A DNA stretch of 44,347 nucleotides. Origin: Lachnospiraceae bacterium. Its GTDB lineage: Bacteria; Bacillota; Clostridia; Lachnospirales; Lachnospiraceae. Of the stretch, positions 8,856 through 16,491 are shown piece by piece. The notes under the pieces were generated by a model. The model was given only the letters and a program-made list of their open reading frames with translations. It did no database searches and was not told the origin of the DNA. Location: positions 1 through 44,347 of the forward strand of contig CAAGSD010000004.1 of assembly GCA_900772845.1 (NCBI GenBank). Reading direction: 5' to 3'. Each line of letters starts with the position of its first letter. Within the stretch, counting starts at the first letter, position 1. The position numbers were made by a program, and so were the translations under genes.

Positions 8856-9323
8856 TTGAGAACACAGATAATCAATGATCTGATGACGAACATATTTTTT
8901 AATCTGATCGAGACAGAGGACCGGATCGCAGCAGACGAACGGTTTCAAGGCTTAAGCAGCAATGACATCCGGGTACTGTCGGCGATCGGTACATCCGAGC
9001 CGAAATGCATGAAGGATGTCGCTGAGTATCTGCGGGTGAAAAAGCAGACGGTCAATCATTCCACGAAAGCACTGATCTGTAAAGGTTTTGCCTATAAGAA
9101 GGTCAATCCGGAGGACGGACGGTATACCTGGATCATCCTCACGGACAAAGGCGTGACTGCTGTGAACTGTTACCGTGCCATGATCCGTGATGCCATGAAG
9201 ACTATGACCGATGATATGACAGAGGAACAGACCGACATCCTCATACAGGGTCTGTCCAAAATGAACAGATACCTGAATGCCAGGAGCATTGATGGGACTC
9301 TGAATGCGAAGCGGAAAAAATAA
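8856..9323 (+). CDS. MarR-family (FabT-like) transcriptional regulator
   Basis: This is a 155-residue winged-helix regulator. The start is a TTG placed 5 bases after a full AGGAGG (8845-8850), and no better ATG is available. Domain order is a dimerisation helix (NIFFNLIETEDR), then LSSNDIRVLSAIG, a helix-turn-helix (MKDVAEYLRVKKQTVNHSTKALICKGF), a wing with DGRYTWIILTDKG, and a C-terminal dimerisation helix. The layout resembles FabT and other MarR proteins that bind palindromic operators. The next gene is a GH65 phosphorylase, but a strong terminator lies between them. A shorter paralogue follows the phosphorylase at 11963, so the two regulators bracket it. The ligand is unknown. Confidence 0.85.
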   Translation: MRTQIINDLMTNIFFNLIETEDRIAADERFQGLSSNDIRVLSAIGTSEPKCMKDVAEYLRVKKQTVNHSTKALICKGFAYKKVNPEDGRYTWIILTDKGVTAVNCYRAMIRDAMKTMTDDMTEEQTDILIQGLSKMNRYLNARSIDGTLNAKRKK

Positions 9324-9350
9324 TACCGTCATGCGAAAACGATTACGCAC

Positions 9351-9381
9351 AGTCTGCCCAGCCGGGGCAGACTATTTTTTT
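9351..9381 (+). terminator. Intrinsic terminator after the MarR-type gene
   Basis: AGTCTGCCC (9351-9359) pairs perfectly with GGGCAGACT (9365-9373) around a 5-base loop, followed by a run of seven T residues after one A. Confidence 0.93.
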
Positions 9382-9493
9382 GCTTTACATGAACCGCTTT
9401 ATGTGTTAATTTATAGGGCAAACCAAGGAACACAGATATTTGGAAATGAAACATTGGGGGAGAAGAGCTGCAGACAGACAAGGAGGAATGGCC

Positions 9494-11857
9494 ATGGCAA
9501 GCAGTGGCAACATCAAGTACGATGCAGGAACTCGTGGGGATAAAAACTGGATCCTGCAGGAAAGCACATTCGACAGGAGTAAATTACGGAAGATTGAATC
9601 TGCCTTCTGTCAGGGGAATGGCTATCTCGGTCAGAGAGCCGCACTTCAGGAAAAATACACCGTAGATAATAAAGGCTTATACCTGTCCGGGCTGTTCGAC
9701 CGCTTTGGTGAGGAGGAAGTGACGGAGATTCCCAACCTTGCAGATTTCACGAACTTCCGCATTTGGCTGGATGAAGAGGAATTCCGTATGGTGCAGGGCA
9801 GGAGCATCCTCTACAGCAGACAGCTGAACCTGAAGGACGGCGTGATGGACCGGCATGTATACTGGGAGAGCCCGGAAGGACTTGAGGTGGAGCTGGAATT
9901 CGAGCGGTTTGTCTCCCTGGAGGATAAGCATGCCCTGTGCTTTCGCACCACCATACGCCCCTTCAACCGCAGCGTGACCGTGCGGATCGCCAGCGGCATC
10001 GACGGCAGCGTGACCAACAGCGGCACCCAGCATTTCCACGAGGCAGGCAAAGACCGGTCAGACAGCCGCATCATGGAATACTGCACCATGACAGGAGAAT
10101 CCAGAGTCCATGTCGCACAGTACATGGGACACCGCCTGTACTTAAACGGCAAAGAGTTTAAGGCTGTCAAAGTCCCTATCATGAAGAGACGCTATGCCGG
10201 GATGGAGACCACTGTGGAGATCCCGCAGGGGCAGATCCTCATCATCGACAAGATCTGCTCCGTATTCACCAGCAGGGATCCGGAAGCGGCAGAGAATGAG
10301 AAGCTGTGGAAGACCACGGAGAGGGGACGGCAGGAAGCCATCCGGTACGTGGAAGCCGGATACGACATGCTGTTGCTGCGCAGCCGGAAGGCGTGGAAGA
10401 ATTACTGGAACAAAAATGATGTGATCATCCGTGGGAGCAGTGATTTCGACCAGCTGGCAATACGTTTTGCCCTCTACCACCTCAACATTATGGTGAACAG
10501 AGAGGATGACAGAGTCAGTATCGGTGCCAAAGGACTTTCCGGAGACGGCCATGAAGGACACTACTTCTGGGATACCGAGATGTTCCTCATCCCCTTCTAT
10601 CTGCTGACCGATCCGGAGGAAGCGAGGAGACTTCTGGTATACCGGGGCAAAAGTCTCCCCGGAGCGAAGCAGAAGGCTTACCGCAATGGCTACCGCGGTG
10701 CCATGTTCCCCTGGGAATCCGCAGGACTGACAGATGGAGAGGTGACCAGCGAGAGAGGCCCGGCCGACCCGATGACCGGAGAAGAGAGACCCATGCTTAC
10801 CGGGAAAAAGGAGCTTCACATCTCAGCAGATGTCAGTTATGCGGTCTGGTACTACTACCAGGTGACCGGAGACCATCAGTTCATGCGGGAATGGGGAGCT
10901 GAGATCATCCTGGCAACGGCGGTATTCTGGGCGGACCGTGTGGAATGGGACGGAGATGTCTGCCATATCCGGGATATCATCGGTCCTGACGAATATAAAG
11001 AGAGAATCAATGACAACACCTATACCAACTATATGGTCAGACATAACCTCGGACTGGCACTGAAGATTGCAGACGTAATACAGCAAAACGACCCAGATTA
11101 TCTGAAGCAGCTCAACAACCGCTGGGAGATCCTGGACATGCTGCCGCAGATCCGCAGGGCATACGATGGGCTCTGGCTGCCGGATCTGGATGGGGAAGAT
11201 ATCATTCCCCAGTTCGATGGATATCACAGGCTGGATTACATGGATATCAGCAGCTTCAAACAGATGGGCATCCGGGGAGCAGCAAGTCTTCTGGAAAAAT
11301 ATACCGTGAACGACCTGAAAAATTTCCAGGTGCACAAACAGGCTGATCTGATCATGCTGCTGTGGCTGTTCCCGGAGCTCATCCCGGCAGACCGCAGGAG
11401 AGAGGCTTTGGAGGCCAACTACGACTTTTATGAGAAACGTACCATCCATGATGCGCCCTACAGCTTTGCCACCCATGCCCTGATAGCAGCTTCCCTTGGC
11501 AGGACAAAGGAGGCATATGACCTGTTCGGTCAATGCTGCAGGGTAGACATGGGTACGGACGGCGAACCGCCCATGGAGGGAATCCATGCAGCAGTCATGG
11601 CAGGCATCTGGCAGTGCGTGGTACAGGGCTTCTGTGGTGTCCGCATACAGGAGGGGAACCTGATGATAGATCCCCATCTGCCACCGGCATGGGATGAAGT
11701 CAGATGCCACATCCACTATCAGGGAAGCGTACTGGATCTGTGCGTTGCCAAAGCTGGTGTGAAGATCAGCAACAGGAGCGTCAGAGAGGTCCCTCTGTGC
11801 TTTGCAGGACAGCAGATCACCCTGAGAGCCAGGGAATCACAGTATCTGGAACTGTAG
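9494..11857 (+). CDS. Glycoside hydrolase family 65 disaccharide phosphorylase
   Basis: This is a 787-residue cytoplasmic GH65 enzyme, the usual length for maltose, kojibiose, nigerose or trehalose phosphorylase. Such enzymes split an alpha-glucoside with inorganic phosphate to beta-glucose 1-phosphate and an acceptor. ATG 9494 sits 7 bases after AGGAGG (9481-9486). ATG 9488 is too close to it and ATG 9440 has no such site. The sugar-binding segment GAKGLSGDGHEGHYFWDTE lies at about residues 340-360. The general-acid Glu is expected in IIGPDEYKE at about residue 500, followed by NDNTYTNYMVRHNL. KQADLIMLLWLFPE lies in the (alpha/alpha)6 barrel. Sequence alone does not fix the substrate. No sugar transporter is adjacent. 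The HAD phosphatase at 37.5 kb resembles beta-phosphoglucomutase but is far away. Confidence 0.9.
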   Translation: MASSGNIKYDAGTRGDKNWILQESTFDRSKLRKIESAFCQGNGYLGQRAALQEKYTVDNKGLYLSGLFDRFGEEEVTEIPNLADFTNFRIWLDEEEFRMVQGRSILYSRQLNLKDGVMDRHVYWESPEGLEVELEFERFVSLEDKHALCFRTTIRPFNRSVTVRIASGIDGSVTNSGTQHFHEAGKDRSDSRIMEYCTMTGESRVHVAQYMGHRLYLNGKEFKAVKVPIMKRRYAGMETTVEIPQGQILIIDKICSVFTSRDPEAAENEKLWKTTERGRQEAIRYVEAGYDMLLLRSRKAWKNYWNKNDVIIRGSSDFDQLAIRFALYHLNIMVNREDDRVSIGAKGLSGDGHEGHYFWDTEMFLIPFYLLTDPEEARRLLVYRGKSLPGAKQKAYRNGYRGAMFPWESAGLTDGEVTSERGPADPMTGEERPMLTGKKELHISADVSYAVWYYYQVTGDHQFMREWGAEIILATAVFWADRVEWDGDVCHIRDIIGPDEYKERINDNTYTNYMVRHNLGLALKIADVIQQNDPDYLKQLNNRWEILDMLPQIRRAYDGLWLPDLDGEDIIPQFDGYHRLDYMDISSFKQMGIRGAASLLEKYTVNDLKNFQVHKQADLIMLLWLFPELIPADRRREALEANYDFYEKRTIHDAPYSFATHALIAASLGRTKEAYDLFGQCCRVDMGTDGEPPMEGIHAAVMAGIWQCVVQGFCGVRIQEGNLMIDPHLPPAWDEVRCHIHYQGSVLDLCVAKAGVKISNRSVREVPLCFAGQQITLRARESQYLEL

Positions 11858-11962
11858 AATGGGATATTTGAAAGCCGTTGTGAACACTGTACCAGAGAAA
11901 AAAGATAAAAACATAATAAAAAACAAAAGAAAGTACACATAAAGAACAAAGGAAATGACAGA

Positions 11963-12376
11963 ATGAAAAAACAGACCATACATCAGTTACTGGCAGACAT
12001 CTATTACAGTGCCCCGCAGGCGGAGGACGCAGTCGTAAGCAGCCACTATGAGGATCTGACCACCAACGAACTCCATGTCCTTCGGACACTGGCTGTGGGA
12101 GAACATAAGGATGTGGAGACAGTTGCCAGAGCCTTGCGCATCAATTCCTACGCCGTGATTGGCACACTGGATACTCTTGTAAAAAAAGAGTATATCACAC
12201 AGGAATGGACACTGACAGATAAAGGCACCCGGGCGCTGGAGACCTATAAGGATCTCATCCGCCAGGGAATCGGGGAGATGGTGCAGAGCATGAGCGATGA
12301 TGAAGTAGATACCATCATCCGGGGACTCGGATTCTTAAGCGGATACATCGATCGTCTCACTTCCCCGGAACACTGA
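11963..12376 (+). CDS. Short MarR/FabT-like winged-helix regulator
   Basis: This 137-residue protein resembles the regulator at 8856 in layout: an N-terminal helix, then LTTNELHVLRTLAVGEHKDVETVARAL, a recognition helix around NSYAVIGTLDTLVKKEYI, a very short wing (EWTLTDKGTRALE), and the C-terminal helix pair ending in GFLSGYIDRL. The ATG follows AAAGGAA by about 8 bases. The wing is shorter than in the upstream paralogue, which may change DNA contacts. It lies between the phosphorylase and the tyrosine recombinase, all on the + strand, so it could control either. Its target cannot be decided from sequence. Confidence 0.78.
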   Translation: MKKQTIHQLLADIYYSAPQAEDAVVSSHYEDLTTNELHVLRTLAVGEHKDVETVARALRINSYAVIGTLDTLVKKEYITQEWTLTDKGTRALETYKDLIRQGIGEMVQSMSDDEVDTIIRGLGFLSGYIDRLTSPEH

Positions 12377-12462
12377 ACACATCTTTTTTCACATTCAGCA
12401 GAAAATCATAAAATCCACACCGGTATCCGGTGAAATCAGAAATGATTAAAATTGCTCCCTCT

Positions 12463-12492
12463 GCGGTACAATAGCCTAAAAAGGCATACCGC
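12463..12492 (+). promoter_or_regulatory. Hairpin immediately upstream of the recombinase ribosome binding site
   Basis: GCGGTA (12463-12468) pairs with TACCGC (12487-12492), enclosing GCC/GGC. The AAGGGGG ribosome binding site follows directly, with ATG at 12508. A TACAAT -10-like box (12467-12472) overlaps the left arm, but no good -35 is seen. A separate CACCGG/CCGGTG dyad lies at about 12418-12434. Either could tune recombinase expression. Confidence 0.4.
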
Positions 12493-12507
12493 AAGGGGGA
12501 CATACAC

Positions 12508-13353
12508 ATGAGTAATTTACACATTAATACCGAGACACTGACACAGTACAGGGCATACCTGGCAGACATGGAAAAAAGTCTGGCGACCATTGACAAGTAT
12601 CTGCGGGACATCCGCACATTCCTGACATGGATGGGAGAGGATACCACGCTGTCCAAGGAGAGAGTCATCGCCTATAAGGCATGGCTCCAGGAGCATTATA
12701 AGACGAGCAGTGCCAACAGCATGCTGACCGCATTAAACTGCTTCCTTACCTATCTTGGAGAGACGAAGAACCGTGTCCACACCATCAAAGTACAGCAACA
12801 GATGTTCCGTCCGGCACAGAAGGAGCTGAGCAGAGAAGAATACGAGAAGCTTCTGGCTGCTGCAAGGGAAAAAGGTCTGGAACAGACCGCCCTGATCATG
12901 GAGGCCATCGGTGCCACCGGTATCCGGATCAGCGAGCTGAAATACATTACCGTGGAAGCAGTGGAAAAAGGAAGCACGGAAGTGACCTGCAAGGGCAAAA
13001 AGAGGCAGATCTTCCTTGTCCGCAGGCTCAGGGACAAGCTGGCTGCATGGTGCAGGCAGAAAGGGATCCGTAAGGGTCCGGTCTTTATCAGCCGTAACGG
13101 CAATCCCTTAGACCGCAGCAATATCTGGAGCCGGATGAAGGCAGTTGCCAAAGCCGCCGGAGTCGATCCGGGGAAGGTATTCCCTCACAACCTGCGCCAT
13201 CTCTTCGCAAGGGTATTCTGGCAGAAATGGAAGGACATCTTCTACCTGGCGGACATCCTGGGACACAGCAATGTCAACACGACCCGGATCTATACTGTCA
13301 CTACCGGGGAAAACCATGCCAGAAAACTACAGATGCTGGGATTGGTATCATAG
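12508..13353 (+). CDS. Tyrosine recombinase (XerC/D- and RecV-like), probable DNA invertase of the adjacent switch
   Basis: This is a 281-residue tyrosine recombinase, compact like Xer-type enzymes. The N-terminal SAM-like core-binding domain spans about residues 8-88 (TLTQYRAYLADMEKSLATID). The catalytic domain has Arg140 (TGIRISEL), Lys164/165 (CKGKKR), His227-x2-Arg230 (HNLRH), His253 (LGHSNVNTT) and the nucleophile Tyr262 (IYT), so all six positions are present. ATG 12508 follows AAGGGGG. It stands alone, without excisionase, relaxase or phage genes. Its stop lies 52 bases before the first of two 30-bp sites bounding a promoter-bearing segment. Known relatives include phase-variation invertases of Clostridia, and this context supports that role over that of a phage or ICE integrase. 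Confidence 0.88.
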   Translation: MSNLHINTETLTQYRAYLADMEKSLATIDKYLRDIRTFLTWMGEDTTLSKERVIAYKAWLQEHYKTSSANSMLTALNCFLTYLGETKNRVHTIKVQQQMFRPAQKELSREEYEKLLAAAREKGLEQTALIMEAIGATGIRISELKYITVEAVEKGSTEVTCKGKKRQIFLVRRLRDKLAAWCRQKGIRKGPVFISRNGNPLDRSNIWSRMKAVAKAAGVDPGKVFPHNLRHLFARVFWQKWKDIFYLADILGHSNVNTTRIYTVTTGENHARKLQMLGLVS

Positions 13354-13405
13354 CTTTACTGTACAGATCTCTGAATTTCTTGACCGGAAAAGTACGTTGA
13401 TAGAA

Positions 13406-13435
13406 AACACTACATAATATGTATTATGTGGTATA
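13406..13435 (+). repeat. Left recombination site of the putative invertible switch
   Basis: The 30-bp site reads as arm AACACT, palindrome half ACATAATA (13412-13419), central TG (13420-13421), half TATTATGT (13422-13429), arm GGTATA. It matches the right site at 13674-13703 in direct alignment except for the central dinucleotide and one arm base. With the right site reverse-complemented, the central 18 bases are identical. Confidence 0.85.
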
Positions 13436-13552
13436 CGAGAAAAAAAGTCGGAAAATAAAGAAAAAACCACAAAAATGCACAAAAAATCCGGGGGGGGGGT
13501 TGTGCAAAATAACAGTACATAAATGTCTCGGAAAAATAACAGAAAAAACTTC

Positions 13553-13577
13553 CATGAGTAATATTGACTTACTCATG
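13553..13577. promoter_or_regulatory. Perfect 9-bp dyad overlapping the -35 box (candidate operator)
   Basis: CATGAGTAA (13553-13561) and TTACTCATG (13569-13577) are perfect inverted copies separated by 7 bases. The -35 box TTGACT (13564-13569) lies in the spacer. A dimeric regulator bound here would block or recruit RNA polymerase, giving control on top of the inversion. Confidence 0.6.
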
Positions 13578-13592
13578 CAAATTTGCTATATA
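13564..13592 (+). promoter_or_regulatory. Sigma-A-type promoter inside the invertible segment, facing the EAL gene
   Basis: TTGACT (13564-13569), 17 bases, TATATA (13587-13592). Transcription should begin near 13599. The transcript would cross the right recombination site and a ~150-base leader before the EAL start at 13850. Confidence 0.78.
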
Positions 13593-13673
13593 TTTAATAC
13601 GGAGAGAAATTATGGTACTTTAGTACAATTTTTCCAATGCTTAATTACAGATATTTGTGTTCAACATTTAAGT

Positions 13674-13703
13674 AACACTACATAATACATATTATGTGGC
13701 ATA
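13674..13703 (-). repeat. Right recombination site of the putative invertible switch
   Basis: Arm AACACT, half ACATAATA (13680-13687), central CA (13688-13689), half TATTATGT (13690-13697), arm GGCATA. The central CA against TG in the left site sets the relative orientation of the two sites as inverted. Confidence 0.85.
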
Positions 13704-13757
13704 GCGACCCCTCGATTATGAATGATTTTCTCCCTGAATGAAATTCTCTCCGTATCT

Positions 13758-13790
13758 GCAGACCTTCAACACGCTCATGGGGAGGTCTGC
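13758..13790 (+). promoter_or_regulatory. Stem-loop in the EAL gene leader
   Basis: GCAGACCT (13758-13765) pairs with AGGTCTGC (13783-13790), an 8-bp stem with a 17-base loop and no T tract, so it is not an intrinsic terminator. Just upstream, 13744-13755 is a perfect 12-base complement of 13597-13608, the predicted 5' end of the ON transcript. The leader therefore has extensive folding potential. I see no GEMM-type c-di-GMP riboswitch consensus. Confidence 0.5.
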
Positions 13791-13849
13791 GGTACTTAGG
13801 GGGGACAGTCTTTAATACCTTACAAGGGCATACGGAGGAGAAAACAACA

Positions 13850-14653
13850 ATGGATATGTTGGTGCGGGAGAGAAGTGAGAAGGATAACTGTATAGGGAGA
13901 AATGCGTTCGACGGGGAAAAGGAATGTTTTTTCCAGCCTTTCTATTCGCCGGAGAAGCAATGCATCTGGGGAGCAGAAGCGCTGTTCCGCCTGAAGGATG
14001 AACATGGCAGTTATTACAACATGGACGACCTGGTGGCGAGAGCGGAAGCAGAAGGCTGGGTGAGTAAGATCGACTGCTGGGTGTTCCGGGAGACCTGCAG
14101 GAGGATCCCCACGCTCCGGGACTACGGACTGAAGCGGGTGAATATCAACCTGTCACCGGCAGCCTGCCAGAATTCCTGTATTGTAGAAAATATGCAGAAG
14201 ATCATGGGAACATACGGTATCTCCCGTAGTGAGATCTGCATGGAGATCACGGAAATGTGCAAGGTAAAGGACGGCGACCATTTCGGAGCCATGGTAGATT
14301 CCCTGGTACATCAGGGCATCCGTCTGGCACTGGATGACTTCGGCAAAGGAGAATCCAACCTGATAAGACTGCTGCAGATCCCTTTCTCTACGCTGAAGAT
14401 CGATAAAGAGATGGTCTGGGCAATGGAGGACAATCCACTGGCAGGACAGCTGATCGAGGATATGATCGCCTTCTCCCACCGCAACGGCATACAGGTGACG
14501 GCAGAAGGTGTGGAGACAAGAGAACAGGCATTGGAGCTTGCTTCCTACGGCTGTGATTACCTGCAAGGCTATTACATCTCACCACCGGTGAGCTATCCGG
14601 ATCTCATACAGTTCCTTGAGACACGGGGACACAGAGATTTTCTCAGAGAATAA
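13850..14653 (+). CDS. EAL-domain cyclic di-GMP phosphodiesterase (stand-alone)
   Basis: This 267-residue protein is essentially one EAL domain with no sensory or GGDEF part. Catalytic and metal-binding residues are all present: Glu43 of GAEALFR, Asn100 of NLSP, Glu132/135 of EITE, Asp162-Asp163 of DDFGKG, Lys183 of LKID, Glu219/222 of AEGVE and Gln239 of LQGYY. It should therefore hydrolyse c-di-GMP to pGpG in the cytoplasm, lowering the signal that usually favours sessile growth. ATG 13850 follows GGAGGA by about 9 bases. It is the first gene after the invertible promoter, and the MCP gene follows after 29 bases. In the orientation shown, expression of the operon would lower local c-di-GMP. 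Confidence 0.93.
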   Translation: MDMLVRERSEKDNCIGRNAFDGEKECFFQPFYSPEKQCIWGAEALFRLKDEHGSYYNMDDLVARAEAEGWVSKIDCWVFRETCRRIPTLRDYGLKRVNINLSPAACQNSCIVENMQKIMGTYGISRSEICMEITEMCKVKDGDHFGAMVDSLVHQGIRLALDDFGKGESNLIRLLQIPFSTLKIDKEMVWAMEDNPLAGQLIEDMIAFSHRNGIQVTAEGVETREQALELASYGCDYLQGYYISPPVSYPDLIQFLETRGHRDFLRE

Positions 14654-14682
14654 ATAAAATGAGTCATACGGAGGAAAACGGA

Positions 14683-16377
14683 ATGAGTACAAAAGAAAAC
14701 CCCATGCAGGGCAAGACACCAAGACCCCTCAGACAGGGACTGAAAAGCTACTTCCTGAGGGTCATTGCAGCCATGGCGGTACTGCTGGTGCTGATCATAG
14801 CCATCGTCATCCGGCTATGGGTGATCGACCGGAACCTCATCAGTGAGGTAAAGTACGGCGCAGAACTGTACAAGGCAGAGACAGCCCATTATAAATGGAC
14901 TAATGCCCTGGGGATGTCTCTGAACTACGGAACGAAATTCGATGGACAGCTGGATCCCACGGCATGCACCCTGGGACAGTTCCTGACGGCAGAGGCAGAC
15001 AGCAGCGATCCGGACAGGAGAGCCTTCGTGGCAGACGTGAAGGGACTGCATGAACAGATCCATGCATCGGCACAGCAGATCCTGGAACTGCCGGATGCAG
15101 AGAAGCAGCAGAAGCAGGACATCTTCTTAAATACTACCGCACCTGCGGTGGAGCAGCTGGTCGAAAAGCTGACCACAGAGATCGATGCAGGAATGCAGAG
15201 GGTGGCATCTGATCAGTTACAGTTCATCATACTGTTGATAGCAGGCAGTATCGTATGCTTCGTATGCATGGCTCTGGCCGTACATGGCATCGGGGATGTC
15301 TACCGGTTCTTCGATAGAGAGATCACCGGAGTGCTGGAGCGGATCTCCGGCAAGGCGGCGAAGCTGGCAGAGGGACATCTGGATCTCGTATTCGACTGCC
15401 AGAGTTCGGTGGAAGAGCTGGTGACCTTGAGAGACTCCATGCAGTTCGCAGTACAGGAGCTGGGCAGGTATGTGAATGCCATCAGTGAAGAAATGGGAGA
15501 ATTCGAGAAGGGTAATCTGGCGGCGGAAAATACCATCACCTTCCTCGGAGACTTTGCTCCCATCGAGCAGTCCATTGAAGGCTTCGCAGATAATATCAGC
15601 GGTGTGCTGTATCAGGTAGAGGAGTCGGCACAGGCGGTAGCGGACAGCTCCGACCAGATCGCCGCTGCGGTACAGGAGCTGGCGGAAAGCACCACCACCC
15701 AGGCAGAGAGTGTACAGGTGCTGTTGGAGAGAAGCGAGCATGTGACAGAGTCCGTACAGGCTACGGCACAGAGTATACAGGAAGTGAACCGTCTGATCCG
15801 GAATGCGGAAGATATCGTGGATGCACAAAAACAGCAGATGCAGAGCGTATCCGGAGCAATGGAGATCATATCCAGACGGTCGGAGGAAATCCGCAGCATC
15901 AGTGATACGGTGAAGAACATTGCGAACCAGACCAATCTCCTGTCCCTGAATGCCTCCATTGAAGCAGCCAGGGCAGGCAGTGCCGGCAAGGGCTTCGCTG
16001 TAGTGGCAGAGAATATTAAGAACCTGGCAGCAGAGTCTGCCGATGCGACACAGCAGATCCAGGATCTGATCACAGCTACTATCACTGCGGTCAAGGATGG
16101 TGACCGCCAGATCCGTGATACGGCAGCGACACTGGAGGATATCGTGACAGTGACCAAGGGTATCGCACAGAAGGCCTCCGAAGTGACTATGAATTCACAG
16201 GAAGAATCCGATGCCATCATCCGGATCAAGGACGAGACCGGCAAGATCAATGAGATGGTACTCAACAGCTCTGCGGTATCCCAGGAGAACGCTGCGGCCA
16301 GCAGCGAACTGGCGAACCAGGCACAGCTGCTGAAGGAACTGACCGGCCGCATCACTGTCAGAAAGGTAAAGTCTTAA
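14683..16377 (+). CDS. Methyl-accepting chemotaxis protein
   Basis: This is a 564-residue transmembrane receptor. ATG 14683 lies 8 bases after GGAGG. The upstream in-frame ATG 14659 lacks such a site. TM1 lies at about residues 23-45 (YFLRVIAAMAVLLVLIIAIV). It is followed by a ~130-residue helical ligand domain of four-helix-bundle type, TM2 at about 178-201, a HAMP-like region, and a long cytoplasmic methyl-accepting coiled coil. The signalling tip reads ANQTNLLSLNASIEAARAG, which contacts CheA and CheW. There is no C-terminal pentapeptide tether for CheR. No che or flagellar gene is in the window, so it would act through arrays encoded elsewhere or sense envelope state. It shares a transcription unit with the EAL gene. 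Confidence 0.93.
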   Translation: MSTKENPMQGKTPRPLRQGLKSYFLRVIAAMAVLLVLIIAIVIRLWVIDRNLISEVKYGAELYKAETAHYKWTNALGMSLNYGTKFDGQLDPTACTLGQFLTAEADSSDPDRRAFVADVKGLHEQIHASAQQILELPDAEKQQKQDIFLNTTAPAVEQLVEKLTTEIDAGMQRVASDQLQFIILLIAGSIVCFVCMALAVHGIGDVYRFFDREITGVLERISGKAAKLAEGHLDLVFDCQSSVEELVTLRDSMQFAVQELGRYVNAISEEMGEFEKGNLAAENTITFLGDFAPIEQSIEGFADNISGVLYQVEESAQAVADSSDQIAAAVQELAESTTTQAESVQVLLERSEHVTESVQATAQSIQEVNRLIRNAEDIVDAQKQQMQSVSGAMEIISRRSEEIRSISDTVKNIANQTNLLSLNASIEAARAGSAGKGFAVVAENIKNLAAESADATQQIQDLITATITAVKDGDRQIRDTAATLEDIVTVTKGIAQKASEVTMNSQEESDAIIRIKDETGKINEMVLNSSAVSQENAAASSELANQAQLLKELTGRITVRKVKS

Positions 16378-16491
16378 GACATGGAACACAGCGTTTATGT
16401 GGAAGAGGCAGAAACGTTGTGTAAGAATGAGAAAAACTCAGGGGATATTAAGGAATATGTATAGGATGTAAGAAAGGATACAAGAGGTACG

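Larger units (their letters stand above)
13420..13689. other. Putative invertible promoter segment (inverton)
   Basis: About 270 bases lie between the centres of the two sites. The central dinucleotide is TG in the left site and CA in the right, so the crossover region is identical only when one site is inverted. Tyrosine recombinases need identity in this region, so inversion rather than deletion is predicted. The segment is AT-rich, codes for nothing convincing, and carries a rightward promoter (13564-13592), a dyad overlapping its -35, and a G10 tract (13490-13499) flanked by TGCACAA/TTGTGCA. On the minus strand that hairpin is followed by TTTTT and resembles a terminator. A weaker minus-strand promoter (TTGGAA-N17-CATAAT) lies at about 13610-13650. 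In the orientation shown, the strong promoter faces the EAL gene. Confidence 0.75.

Noticed and set aside
9304..9543. 79-codon + strand frame between the MarR gene and the phosphorylase
   Set aside because: It spans the terminator at 9351-9381 and overlaps the phosphorylase start in another frame.
12508..13353. Recombinase as a prophage or ICE integrase
   Set aside because: No phage structural, replication, relaxase or excisionase gene is present, and no tRNA attachment site is adjacent. The neighbouring switch explains it better.
13406..13703. The two 30-bp sites as direct repeats of an excisable element
   Set aside because: The arms match directly, but the central dinucleotides (TG against CA) do not, so strand exchange by deletion would be mismatched. 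Inversion is the better reading.
13700..13849. c-di-GMP riboswitch in the EAL leader
   Set aside because: The leader has a stem-loop, but I could not find the GEMM-I or GEMM-II conserved core.
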